From the NCBI RefSeq assembly GCF_001039355.2, contig NW_019775459.1, forward strand, positions 247,093 to 311,092: a stretch of DNA of 64,000 nt, written 5' to 3'. The notes below the pieces were generated by a model, which saw nothing but the letters and a program-made list of their open reading frames with translations, made no database searches and was not told where the DNA came from. Of the stretch, positions 1 to 10,666 are shown one piece after another. The stretch comes from Lingula anatina (taxonomy: Eukaryota; Brachiopoda; Lingulata; Lingulida; Lingulidae). A program made the position numbers and the translations under genes. How positions within the stretch are numbered: position 1 is the stretch's first letter; every line of letters starts with the position of its first letter.

Positions 1-639
1 CCTATAGAGTCCTGTAGGACTTTTATCTGAAGGGCTTGCTAACACTGTGACAGACCCATGTACATGTGCATTCTGGTCTCTTGGATATAAAACATACATA
101 AAATATTGGGTCTAGTTCAAATCTGAATATAAAACAGACAACAAACATCAAATCCCAAACCATAAATAAATTGTAAACACTTTGTGAACACATACAGGTG
201 AAGTGTGGCAGCTTCAGGCAAGACAAATTAATATCCTAGTTTTACATATTGACTGTTATTCACAAACTTTCGCAAAATCTTTGGACACTCAACAGTTTAC
301 AGCCTGTTTTGAAATTACTAAATTGTTTTTCAGCTGAAGCAAGTTGTATACTGGTCAATCCACAGATTATTACAGATATTTCAGAAAAGCTGCTGTTCTA
401 CCAATAGCTCAAATGAGCACATTAATTCTGATGGATTTCTTGGTATGACAGCATTACCTCCTCACAAAACAATGTCTATTTCTGGATTATCTATACTGAT
501 AATGAAAGAATCATAACATATCAAATCCCCTCAACCCTGTTATATATACATGCACAGTTGACTTTCATAAGATAAAGCTGCAGCCCCGCATTTAATAAAT
601 GCTACCGTAACAAAAAAATTGACCAATTTCCTCCAGCAG
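1..639. other. Gene-free flank downstream of the minus-strand MS4A-like gene
   Basis: AT-rich sequence with no convincing exon, coding ORF or RNA gene. It lies downstream of the stop codon of the minus-strand MS4A-like gene and probably includes its 3' untranslated region. I could not place a clear poly(A) signal. Confidence 0.5.
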
Positions 640-3159
640 TTACTGCTTCTGTGGCAGAGGTCCTGCCAGCTGTCCTGTGGCGCCATCTACTGGCTGTTGC
701 TGGGCCTGCGGTGGTTGTTGTTGTGGCCACTGCTGCTGCTGTTGTTGATGTTGTTGTTGGGCAATGTTGTAAGCTGTAGGACTCTGGGCATGCATAGGCT
801 GGGCCTGCGGTGGTTGTTGTTGTGGCCACTGCTGCTGCTGTTGTTGATGTTGTTGTTGGGCAATGTTGGACGCTAAAGGACCCTGGACATACATAGGCTG
901 GGCGTTGTAACCTCCAACTTGGGGCCCCTGCTGTGGATAGTACACAAAGCCTGAAGGAGGTAAGGTTTTTAAGATTAAATGAGAAGAATGCATATATGGT
1001 CTGATGGAGACACAAACATCTGAATGAATATGAAATCAAAAAATAATAAATAAATGTTGATAATTTTCTATGTTAACACATATTGAAAAATTTCTCAAAT
1101 GAAAAGTTTTTAAAACATGCCAAAACCTCTGTGAGAAAATAGCTTTGAAACAGCATGTTGTCCAGGGTGGATCATGGCCAATTGTGTAATGTAAATGATC
1201 CATAGATGGCAGCACAAACAGCATGTTGTCCAGGGTAGAAGATGGCCAAATGTGTAATGTAAATGATCCATAGATGGCAGCACATATGTGCAATGTCTGT
1301 GACACAGAGATGGCAGCACAAAATACGAAATACTAATAATTATATTATATAAATTTTGTCTCATGTCTTTTTATTCACATTACCTTGTTGTCCAGGTACC
1401 ATGTAAGCCCCAGTATTTTGTGCATTATTGGGTACTGTATAGATGACAGTACCCTGACTAGAAGGCTGCAATATAATTAAATACAACATAATAGGTCCTA
1501 ATTAAGATTAAGTCATTTTAACAACATGCAATATTAACAAAATAATTAAAATTCATGTTCTTTTTTATGTGCATTAGATGTGATAGGAAGTTCTATACAT
1601 ATTGCAGGAAGTTCTATACAGGTTTTCTACACATAACAGTATATGAGCCAGCAACAAAGACATTGTTCTTTTTTCAAATATATGGCTCTAAATTTTTTAT
1701 TTGACAAAATTAGATGATAAGCCATGTGCTAAACGACAGGTTAAAGAAAATCTTTATGCACCATTAATAAAGCTTTAGGAATGTCTATATGAAAAGAGGC
1801 ATATGTTTTTTAAGGTAGTGAAAAATATCATTTTCTATAAGAAAATGATCCAAATTCGCAAAATCTTGACAGCTCCAAGTTCAAAAAGCACTGACCTCAG
1901 AACAGCAACAGACACCATGGCAACAAATAGCTGATGAGATTACTGCTATCACCCCCTCTGTAAAGGCCACGAAAATCAAAAACACTGACCATCCCCTGAT
2001 ATCATTTGCCTGCAAAAGTATTGTGACGAAGAAATATATAAATATTTGCCTTTGGAATTTGTAAAAAAGAAAAGCTCAGCAAGTATTCAGCAAGTACACA
2101 TTTTTTATCACAATTGTTTTATTTTCAATGTAAGATTTGAAAACAAGCACTCAGAAAAAATACAGTGCACCTGAGCTGAAAAATGTTTTGCCATAAACTT
2201 AGACCCCATTTCCATAGATTTTAGATCGATCTATCCCTGTGGGGAGTCTCACTTGATTACTGTCATCTTAGCCGGCTTAAGCGTCTGTCCCGCCTGCTGA
2301 AAGCTGTAAGGGGGTAATTAACTACGGTGCGCACTCGGCTGACCGCAATTTAGCGTGAACCCCCAGGGAGTTAGGTCGATTTAAATCTTAATCTCTGGAT
2401 CGATCTAAATCTCTGGGAATACACCCTTAGAAACAAAGTTGGCGTCTCTTTCTCAAAATGTCTCATCTCACTGAACACAAAACAAAAGGATTGAAATTGG
2501 ACCACTTACAAAGGATATCTGATATTTATACGGAACGCGAGGATCGACTTTTTTCATAAGGATCTCAGCCCAAGAGAAACCTATCAAGACTGTCCATGAA
2601 ATAACGGCTGATATGATGCACATGACCATATATGAGATGACCTGGAAAGATTGAAGTAATAAATAAATGAATGAAAAGCCAGACAAATAAAAAAAATGAA
2701 ATTTTAATTGATGTCCTGACAAACAAAGAATAAATATATAATAATATATACAATATATATATATATATATAACGTAATTACCAGTATATGTACATATATC
2801 ATCATTTTGTCTCTTTTATATATTTTTTTTGTATGAAGCACTGATATTTTCAAGCAAGAAAAACTTGAAAAACATAGAAGTCAGAAGGTAATCTTAAACC
2901 GAAGGTTAATGTGAACTCACCAATCCCTTATTTTTTTCCTGCGTGCCAAAATTCCCAGTGCTCCTGTCACAATGAACTAAAACCATTCTTCAAATTAGTC
3001 AATATCTATATTGCATAATCCTGCCATGCTGATAGTATGGGAATACGAATTAGTCAGTCTTAATAACATAAATTTAACAAATCTAAGATCGTTAACTTTG
3101 TTTCACAAATTATCTTATCAGAGAATCTGTAATACGTTGCTATGGTAACCTAACTGAAC

Positions 3160-3216
<57 letters not shown>

Positions 3217-4466
3217 GTATATTACCAGAAAGCCACACCATATCCCTGCTCCATGCTTGTAAGATTCCGGAAGCAATACCAAAACAATACCAGTGCTGAC
3301 AGAGATAACCCCAAGAACAATTTGGGTTATACCAAGTCCCACACCAGCCCTGTGCATGTACCTGGAACAAATGCATTTTTAGAGTTAAAACTATACTCTG
3401 ATTTGCTTGTAATTACCGAATAGGTTCAATTGATAATAGTCTGCCGTCATCTTAAATTTGATTCTCCTTCTAAAATCAACTTAAATTCCATTTAAATTTT
3501 TTTCAAAAGAGATGCCAAAATGAATATTTGGCGACAAAAAATGAGAGACAAAATGATGTAAAGATTTAAATTTCATGGCAAATTTTTTCACTGTAGTACT
3601 GGCAATGGGCACGACCTTGATTTGGCATGCACTGATGCATGTGCGTTTTGGTACGTAACATAGACATCGTTTTTATAGCACCCTCTTGTTTTTGTACGGT
3701 ACCCCACTTGCCTTAATTCTTAATTCCTCGATTAATGTTTTGAAGCAAAATAAAACTGCCGAAAAACTTAAACTGTTTTCATTCATATACTGTAATCACT
3801 GGATATAGCTTGATATGACTTTTTTGTTTTTATTTTCGGGTTTTTATTACTATTACTATTATTACCTTGTTTTAAGTATGGACTTTATTTGGTAATTTTC
3901 ACGCGAAGTCCATTTCCATTCTATCTGTCTTTTTTACTTTCTTTTGCCGTCCTTTGTTCTACATCTCCCTCTCTTGTTATAACGGCCCAACGGCATCGTC
4001 ACATGCCTGTACCACATACTTTTTTCTTACACTTTCGTATGTAATAGTGTATTTTTCAGTATCATTTTTAGTTATTTTCTTGTATTTTTAGTATGTTTTC
4101 CGTATTTATACATTTTACGTGACACTTTTTTCACTTTTACTTATTTTATTTCTTTTCTTTCAGTTCTACGTTTGACTTTGGCAATAAATCTGATAAAATC
4201 AAAACGATCAGTTTTAGACTTCTTGACTGAAGGCAGTTACACCATACGTACCAATTTTTTATTATCTTTTATTATTTTATTATTTTTATTTATTATTATT
4301 ATTAGTATTATTTTGTCTTAACCTGTCTTTGGGATGTATTGTGTCAATAATAAAGTACTTACCTTTCAGCATGAAATGATGAAGAACCTCCAACAGGTGT
4401 CGCTGCGCTGCTTACTTGGTGATTTACTGCCTGTGGGGTCTGGTACATCACTGTTGTCGGTGACAT
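640..4466 (-). CDS. CD20/MS4A-like four-transmembrane protein, seven coding exons, exon 3 frameshifted
   Basis: Exons on the minus strand: 4466-4363, 3361-3226, 2976-2921, 2641-2510, 2009-1896, 1465-1384, 950-640, all with GT-AG borders and the same phases as the plus-strand paralogues. About 310 residues if the frame is restored. TM1 follows the conserved HRAGVGLG in exon 2. TM2 spans exons 2-3 (GAGIWCG, then FIVTGALGIL). TM3 is exon 4 (ISYMVMCIISAVISW). TM4 is exon 5, ending in the cysteine cluster CCHGVCCCS. The C-terminal tail (exons 6-7) is rich in Q and P and holds a duplicated 33-residue block. Family known: CD20-like (Pfam PF04103) plasma-membrane proteins with cytoplasmic tails. Odd: exon 3 is 56 nt instead of 54 because of an A7 run, which breaks the frame into exon 4. 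It is either a pseudogene or an assembly indel. The start is the first ATG after the 5' UTR acceptor and aligns with the paralogues. Confidence 0.8.
702..900 (-). repeat. 99-bp direct tandem duplication inside the polyQ exon
   Basis: The GGGCCTGCGGTGG...GGGCAATGTTG block at about 702-768 recurs 99 bp later at about 801-867. In the protein it duplicates a 33-residue Q/P-rich unit (NIAQQQHQQQQQQWPQQQP) in frame. The paralogues at 13486, 33693 and 40516 carry one unit only, so this expansion is specific to the minus-strand gene. Confidence 0.9.
1147..1325. repeat. Intron 6 minisatellite, unit about 68 bp
   Basis: The words ACAGCATGTTGTCCAGGGT and AATGATCCATAGATGGCAGC each recur about 68 bp apart, followed by a degraded third copy. 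Related CTGCCATCTATGGATCA words occur in the equivalent intron of the genes at 13.2, 33.35 and 39.9 kb, so the element predates duplication of the genes. Confidence 0.75.
2205..2430. mobile_element. MITE-like repeat, family 1 (in intron 4 of the minus-strand MS4A-like gene)
   Basis: Shares long stretches (GACCCCAT, GATCGATCT, AAGCTGTAAGGGGGTAAT, TTTAGCGTGAACCCCCAGGG) with 15274-15485. Its two ends are degenerate inverted repeats of each other (AGGTCGAT / ATCGATCT with the TTTAGCG core). It has no coding capacity, so it is a probable non-autonomous DNA element. Confidence 0.6.
3162..3213. repeat. CT/GA microsatellite beside the exon 2 donor
   Basis: About 50 bp of perfect CT on the plus strand, i.e. 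GA on the coding strand, starting about a dozen bases inside intron 2 of the minus-strand MS4A-like gene. The same placement recurs in the paralogues. Confidence 0.9.
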
Positions 4467-4587
4467 TGTTTCGTTTCAATCAACTTTACTGGAAATGAAG
4501 TGGACAATGAAGTAGAGACAGCTCATATGAAAAAGTCACATGTTTTTTAAAACATTAAACATTTTTAAAATATTAAAATATTTCTGT

Positions 4588-4590
<3 letters not shown>

Positions 4591-4679
<89 letters not shown>
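4591..4679. repeat. Compound CT-TA microsatellite
   Basis: A run of CT followed by about 50 bp of TA, located in the presumed 5' UTR intron of the minus-strand MS4A-like gene. Confidence 0.9.
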
Positions 4680-4682
<3 letters not shown>

Positions 4683-5002
4683 AGGCGCAATTTCTTATTT
4701 TTTTGGGCGAAAAAATTACAAATGAAACAAATTTGCAATGGTAATCAAAGTAGAAAGTAGCACACGGTGTCATCTGGTATTGCAAGCATGGCTGCTCTGC
4801 CTCATGTATAATAAATTAACTTTTACTAAAGTCACGGCCTGTGATTACGACGGATTACGTGCATTCTGTGCCCTTCACTGTATTTGAATGTAAACTGGTA
4901 ATTTACCAGATATTGCATATACATATTTTGTAACTGTAACACAAATTAAACATCGCCCTATCCCAAGCTGAAGAAAGCAATAGTATTGTACAAAAAACTT
5001 AC

Positions 5003-5120
5003 AAATATTTGTTTTTCTTTTTTCCCACAGGTTAGACACTTCAGAGGTAAGCTCTCACAAAAAGCTAGCTCCTTGCTTCACTTCGTTCCCAAAATCTTCC
5101 CTTTCGTGTCGACGCTATTT
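5003..5120 (-). other. Candidate noncoding 5' exon of the minus-strand MS4A-like gene
   Basis: Read on the minus strand, this segment contains GAAGCAAGGAGC and ends AAATATTT|GTAAGT. It matches segments upstream of the plus-strand paralogues (for example 36503-36602). It would splice to the acceptor TTTCCAG at 4490-4489, 22 bases upstream of the ATG. The donor at 5002-5001 is clear; the 5' limit is a guess. Confidence 0.5.
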
Positions 5121-5872
5121 TTTAAAACGTTTTTTTTTTTTTTTTTTACTTCAAATGCACTTAAATCCTGATGATCACTGTCTTTTGAACTTGGGTAGAT
5201 TTTGTTTTAAGCACGCAGAAGTGCATTAACACACCCGTCCAGCTCTACAGCGCAGGAAAGTAGGCCGAACCTTATAAGACATGCTAACGTTTATAGCTAT
5301 TTTCTAGCGCCGCCCCACTGCGTACTCCCTGCCTGCTTAGAATACAGAAAAAGCTGGTGACTATATGAGGTAATGTACAACGAAAGTAAACACAAGTGAA
5401 AGCCAGACCTTCTCTTAGCATCGTTAATTAAACCTTCACGGGTTGTTGTGACCATTAAACAAGGAATAAATCTTAATTACAACCATTTAAATTGCTGTTC
5501 TGGCAATACTGAATTAATTACACACAAGTAATAAAACCAAAGACAAACAGGTAATTCACTGTAATAATTTTAATTAAATATCAAATTATACCTGTAAATT
5601 TTTACTATTCGCAGGTGAATATTTTTCACAAAACCGTTTCCGCTTATTCTTATTTGTAGGTAAGTCTATTGGTTTGCGTTTACCAATGAGGGGCGATGCG
5701 GGGAGGTGTCCGCACTGTCATCCTTTGAGCCAAAAAATTTAACAAGTCGTTAACTAAGAAACATTACTTTGTATAAAAAATAAAAAATTATTGTTCATAA
5801 CAATAGTTATTTATATTGTTAGGCCTATAATTTAATTAATTAAACAATAAAGCGTTTTTCACTCGGATATAC

Positions 5873-5956
<84 letters not shown>

Positions 5957-6489
5957 TTTTTTTTTTTTTTTTTTTTTTGCAATGCCCAATATAATGTAAG
6001 TCCCATCTTTTATAATGGGTCTCCGCATTCGTTTTGAGTTTTAAAATATTACGTTGGTTCCTTGTTCAGGTGTGTAGCAAGTCAAAGTCAATACAGTTAC
6101 TTCACGCTCATATTCACAATATCAATTATGCAGTATGGAAGGCACGGTTACATAATGCTGTACGTTCAATCAAATAATCTCTCGATGTTTGCTAAGCTGA
6201 GCGTCATTTTATCGACTTTTCCCTCCAATTACCTTCAGTCGTACAAGTGCACTGCATTATGATCTATTAAATGTACAATTTTCCTTTAAATCAATGTTGC
6301 CTCACACATGATTTACAAGCTGCTTTTAATGTGTTTAAAAGCGCTGCGACAGCGGACACCTGGCCGACAAAATAGGCGAAAATCGATGTTCTTATGACAT
6401 CCTAGCATTATCAAGATGTCTGGACACAGCGAGAAGGTAAGACGACTTGGTAAGATATTGTCCTTAATTCGCGCGCTTTAGTAAATTGA

Positions 6490-6571
<82 letters not shown>

Positions 6572-6829
6572 CGGAGTGCAACATCGGTATGATAATTTAC
6601 CTGACTTACACCAAGGAGTTGTAACTCCTTGCTTACACGCACCATCAAGCACGTCCAGTGTATGTTTAGTGGGTTCTTTGTATTTTATTTGTTGTTAAAC
6701 GAGGTAAAATTAAAAACTAAAATACAGGTAAGCCACCTCTGACAATATACTTTGATTTAAACATTTAAACCAAATATTTTCACCACACCAGATAACCAGA
6801 TGAAATATCGTTGTCCTCAAGCCTAACGC
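5120..6829. other. Gene-free stretch with long simple repeats
   Basis: Contains about 75 bp of AT repeat near 5876-5951 followed by a T run of about 27, and a CT-CA compound microsatellite at 6495-6569. It should hold the divergent promoters of the minus-strand MS4A-like gene and the plus-strand sulfotransferase. I see no exon I can defend; a short ATG-to-donor stretch at 6417-6437 is unsupported. Confidence 0.5.
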
Positions 6830-8267
6830 ATGCGTGTGAACCTAAGGCGCGTGGTCACGTGGTGCGTTGGACTGCCACTGACGAGCCTTGCGGTGACGTC
6901 ATTCATAGCTCTGTTAAGGATTCCAGGTAAAATCTTCCATGCTATACTCTTTAAAACTTTATCCAATCTTTAAAACTTTATCCAATCCAAATTTAATTTG
7001 GCACAAAACATCTAAATTGACAATGGAGTTCTATATTTTATCTTTTACCTGTTTACTGATACCAGGGAATTATATCCGATATAATTCCCTGCTGATACAC
7101 ACTCTATGTGTGTGTATTTGAAGATATTACATTTTCACATTTCCTGGCGTGATTAAAAAAACGATCCTTTTTAAACCAGTCGATTATTAAGCATGTTACT
7201 TTTACCGAAGTTAAAATATCCATCAGTTTTTTTTTTTTTTATTCTTCAATTTCTTCATTCTCAGATTTCAATATGACCAACAGCTATGAAAAACAAGTGG
7301 GTTCTATAGGAGGACCGGCTGCCAGCTTATTGTCTACGTCAACAGAAGGTCGACCCAGTCAAAATACAGTCGGGTGGTTCAACAGTTCTAGTTTATATGC
7401 AGAGAGATCGAACGCTGTATTGGCAGCATGTCAAATGCTCCAGTTAAATGACCAGTCCCTGTCATCGTTACTAAGGCAACGAGAAGGCATTGTTTCCCCA
7501 ACACAATTTTTGATCGATCACAAGAACAAGATGTTATATTGCCAAGTACCTAAAGCCGGATCCACCAATTTCAAGAGGCTACTACTTCTCGCGAGACAGA
7601 ACGAGAACTCCGGTAGATTGCATCTTTCGGCACTTTCTCCCCACAAAACCTGGCAGGCAACGAAGACTGTTTTTAATCGGTTAGAGCCCAACACACCGGA
7701 GACGTACGTGAACAGCATTCTGAAAAATTACACCAAAGTTTTGCTAACACGCCCTCCTTATGAACGCCTTGTGTCTTTTTACCACATGTATTTCGAGGAG
7801 CAGCATTATGAAAATGCATCTCTCGCTTATGAACTCAAACGCTTAGTGAAATACATGAAACGGGTACTTAAAAGAATGGATCGCGGGAATTGCACGTGGA
7901 ATGCCAAACCAACATTCAAGGAGTTCGTAGATTTTGTACTCTTCGATTATCGAGGGATAGAAACAAGGAGACTGCACACAAAGGGAGTGATAAATGCCCA
8001 CTGGTTTCCCATATCGAGACTCTGTTACCCGTGCGCGGTTCATTATGACGTCATTGGCACCATGGAGACTCTTGATCAAGATTTTGATTATATAGCAAAA
8101 AAATTGACATGAAAAAGGGCATAAATTATCCAAGGTATCTTCGGAGGAAATCTCTGAACCTCACAAAATCATATATGTCTTCATTAACAGGCGCTCAATT
8201 AAAAAGATTACAAAATATGTATGCAACAGATTTTGAACTTTTTAACTTTAGCAAAACATTGCTATAA
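6830..8267 (+). CDS. Carbohydrate sulfotransferase (HNK-1 ST / CHST8-14 type), two exons, C-terminus frameshifted
   Basis: Transfers sulfate from PAPS to a glycan in the Golgi lumen (family knowledge). Exon 1, 6830-6926, encodes MRVNLRRVVTW and a hydrophobic segment (about residues 8-29): a type II signal anchor. It splices GT-AG in frame to 7265, giving PDFNMTN. In exon 2, CQVPKAGST (Lys about 129) is the 5'-phosphosulfate-binding loop and TRPPYERLVSFY (Arg about 195, Ser about 203) the 3'-phosphate-binding motif. HWFPISRLCYPC followed by YDVIGTMETL is the typical C-terminal region of the family. N-glycosylation sequons NYT and NCT are present. The exon 2 frame stops at 8110-8112, but the -1 frame continues with LTGAQLKRLQNMYATDFELF, the usual family ending, to TAA at 8265-8267. 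An A7 run at 8097-8103 has apparently lost one base. About 366 residues if continuous. TAATAAAG at 8265 could serve as the poly(A) signal. Confidence 0.82.
7063..7091. repeat. Perfect 13-bp hairpin in the sulfotransferase intron
   Basis: CAGGGAATTATAT, a 3-base spacer, then its exact reverse complement. It lies in the 338-bp intron, and no function is evident. Confidence 0.8.
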
Positions 8268-8661
8268 TAAAGAAAAAAAGTTCTGTTAAATTGATTAGGC
8301 AAATCTTGTTCAAATATAGTTCATGCAAAATTTATCTTTGATGGGCTAAAAAACTAGCATGTGGGCCTACTAACATGTATCGGACTGTATGGCATATTCC
8401 CTGATCATCCAGATGACCGATAGTACCTTCTGAAATGTACAGACGACCTAGGAGTGACTTAATTTCAAACAAAATAAACTTCATTTAATTAGAGTACAAG
8501 GACGTGTCTAGCAATGTTTAATAGTAAGGCAGAATTGCTATTTCCTCCCGAAGTAAATTCATTCTGGTGTCAAAATTCCGTGTAGTAGGGCCTATATACC
8601 CCTGTATGTGTTAATTTGTTCAAACCATAGAAATGTCAATACCTTTAAGTGGGATTTAGAA

Positions 8662-8692
<31 letters not shown>

Positions 8693-9489
8693 ATATTGTT
8701 AGCTCTACCGGTAGGCCTGCATACTAATACCCCGGTATGTACCTTTCACATCATCCAGATATTTCATTCGGTTTATTTACTACAGAATTAGTGTAGTTTT
8801 ATTATACCGACTGGTACACGTATTGAACTTTACAAAAACCTTACAATGTAAACACAGATAAAACAGCTGTCATTACTAAACAGGTAGGCCTACCTAAATA
8901 AATGGCGATTTTTTATTAAATTTGTTCCGAATTATCTTGTCTTTTAATTTTTTAATTAATGTTTTGTTTGTTGTTAATTTGTTTAATTTAATTCAGTTTA
9001 TTTATTTTATTTTAATTTATTCCTTTATTTATTTTTTAAAATTATTATCATTATTTTTATTATTTTTTTTATTTTTATTTTATTTTATTTTTTTTCACAG
9101 TGAGTACATGTATACGGCGCTGCCAACGCGCCGACCTGAATAAGAAGTCGACCCAGCTTTTGAAGTAAGTCTGATGCAAAGATGTCAGTGCATCAACATT
9201 TACTATCTGGGGAATTTCCTCTATTTTCAGTTTTTTAAATAAAAAGTTTGCCTTACTCTTCTTCCTCCAGCATTTCGCAACTCTCCTCGGGACAGGTAAA
9301 CAACTTTATCTACAACAAGGAATTATCCGGAACGGTTTTATAAAAAATAGTCGCTGCGAACATTAAATAATTTTTCGTTTATATTACTGAATAAAATTTT
9401 AGATTTTATTTTATCATTCATTTGTACGTGCCCTTCAGCAAACCCAAAATAACAATTTTAATATTTGAATTTTTGGTATATTCCTTATT
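8268..9489. other. Gene-free stretch between the sulfotransferase and the next MS4A-like gene
   Basis: AT-rich sequence with an AATA microsatellite at about 8661-8695 and a T/A-rich tract near 8922-9100. No exon was found. The 3' part probably includes the promoter of the MS4A-like gene whose noncoding exon ends at 9565. Confidence 0.5.
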
Positions 9490-9565
9490 TTGTGACGTAA
9501 TCACGACCAAGAAGTAAGCGAATGTTTTAGTAAGAGCAGGAAGTATCAGTGGAAAAACACATTTT
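9490..9565 (+). other. Candidate noncoding 5' exon of the 10.7-kb MS4A-like gene
   Basis: Ends AGTGGAAAAACACATTTT|GTAAGT, matching the ends of the equivalent segments before the genes at 20, 30.7 and 37.3 kb. It would splice to the acceptor at 10621-10622 (TCAATTCCAG), 44 bases before the ATG. The 5' limit is uncertain. Confidence 0.45.
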
Positions 9566-10339
9566 GTAAGTTTCTTTTACGTACCTTTGGCGTTTAAAGC
9601 TCCCATTGGGCCAATGGTTAGATAGTTATATATTGTAATAGCTTATTTACTTGCTACTAAATCCATGATATTGAATAACTAGCTTGGGATAGCAAAGGAA
9701 ATGAAGTAGACCTCCATAATTACATGTAAACAGTCGTGACCTACATTTTTCCGGAGTGGTTTGCACTACAAGTGACGGGGGTCATACCATAAAAAGACAT
9801 TCTTGACATGTACGGTCAGTTTCTTATAAGTTTAGCAGCTTCAGTAGGTGTGCCAGACATCTAAGCCGCTTATGCTGAAAGCAATTTAGCGAGAAACCCT
9901 CAGGGATGGGCCAATTTTGTTCGATCGTTCTAGGTATGGGAATCCAGTGACCAGTCTATGACCTTCATATCTTTTACACCCATGCCAGAATGTATCAGTG
10001 ACACAACTGAAATCTAATTAATTTCCGTTAGTGTGGGTCACTGTTAATGACGCCCTTATTGTGTCAGGGATGACTGATAACAGCACTGACTTCTACATAT
10101 CTCTGGTGGTGCAAGTAGCTGAAACCTCTGATGGTGTATATGCACAAATATTCATGCATTGGCATTGTATGGTCCCAGATATGTGCTGCATCATAATATA
10201 AATAAGAGTTCTAAAGCATGATTCTCTGCCCTAAAACTATATATCTAAGAACTAGAATAACAATGATAACTGACCATGAAGTTATCCAGGTCTAGTTACC
10301 CTGTCAGCCATCTTGCCTGGGTCAATAAAAGTTGTCTTG

Positions 10340-10500
10340 CCAGGTAACACAGTGAGAGTTAGCTTAGATGTCTGGCACACCTACTGAAGCCGCTAAATTA
10401 TATGTTATTACCCCCTAGCAGCTCTAGTAGGCGTGACAGACATCTAAGCTGCTTAAGTTGATTGCAATTTTAGAGAATCCCCTCTGAGATAGATAGATCC
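10340..10500. mobile_element. MITE-like repeat, family 1, partial copies
   Basis: GACAGACATCTAAGCTGCTTAAG and GATTGCAATTTTAGAGAATCCCC match the internal and terminal parts of the repeats at 2205, 15274 and 40254. A second fragment (CAGACATCTAAGCCGCTTATG, AGCAATTTAGCGAGAAACCC) lies at about 9850-9930. Both sit in the 5' UTR intron of the MS4A-like gene. Confidence 0.5.
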
Positions 10501-10666
10501 ACAGTTAGTACTATAGGGTCTGGGAATGGTCCCATAGTCACAGACAAGATCCCGAAGTTCATTAAAGATTTTAATATTGCAAAATGTGCATATTAAACTC
10601 TTTACTTTGTTGTCAATTCCAGTTTTAGTATATAAGTGAGTCAGAGTTAAACAAGATTGTATCACC

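Noticed and set aside
602-1039. 145-residue ORF on the minus strand overlapping the last MS4A-like exon
   Set aside because: It is another frame of the CAG-rich exon; the spliced frame at 950-640 matches the paralogues.
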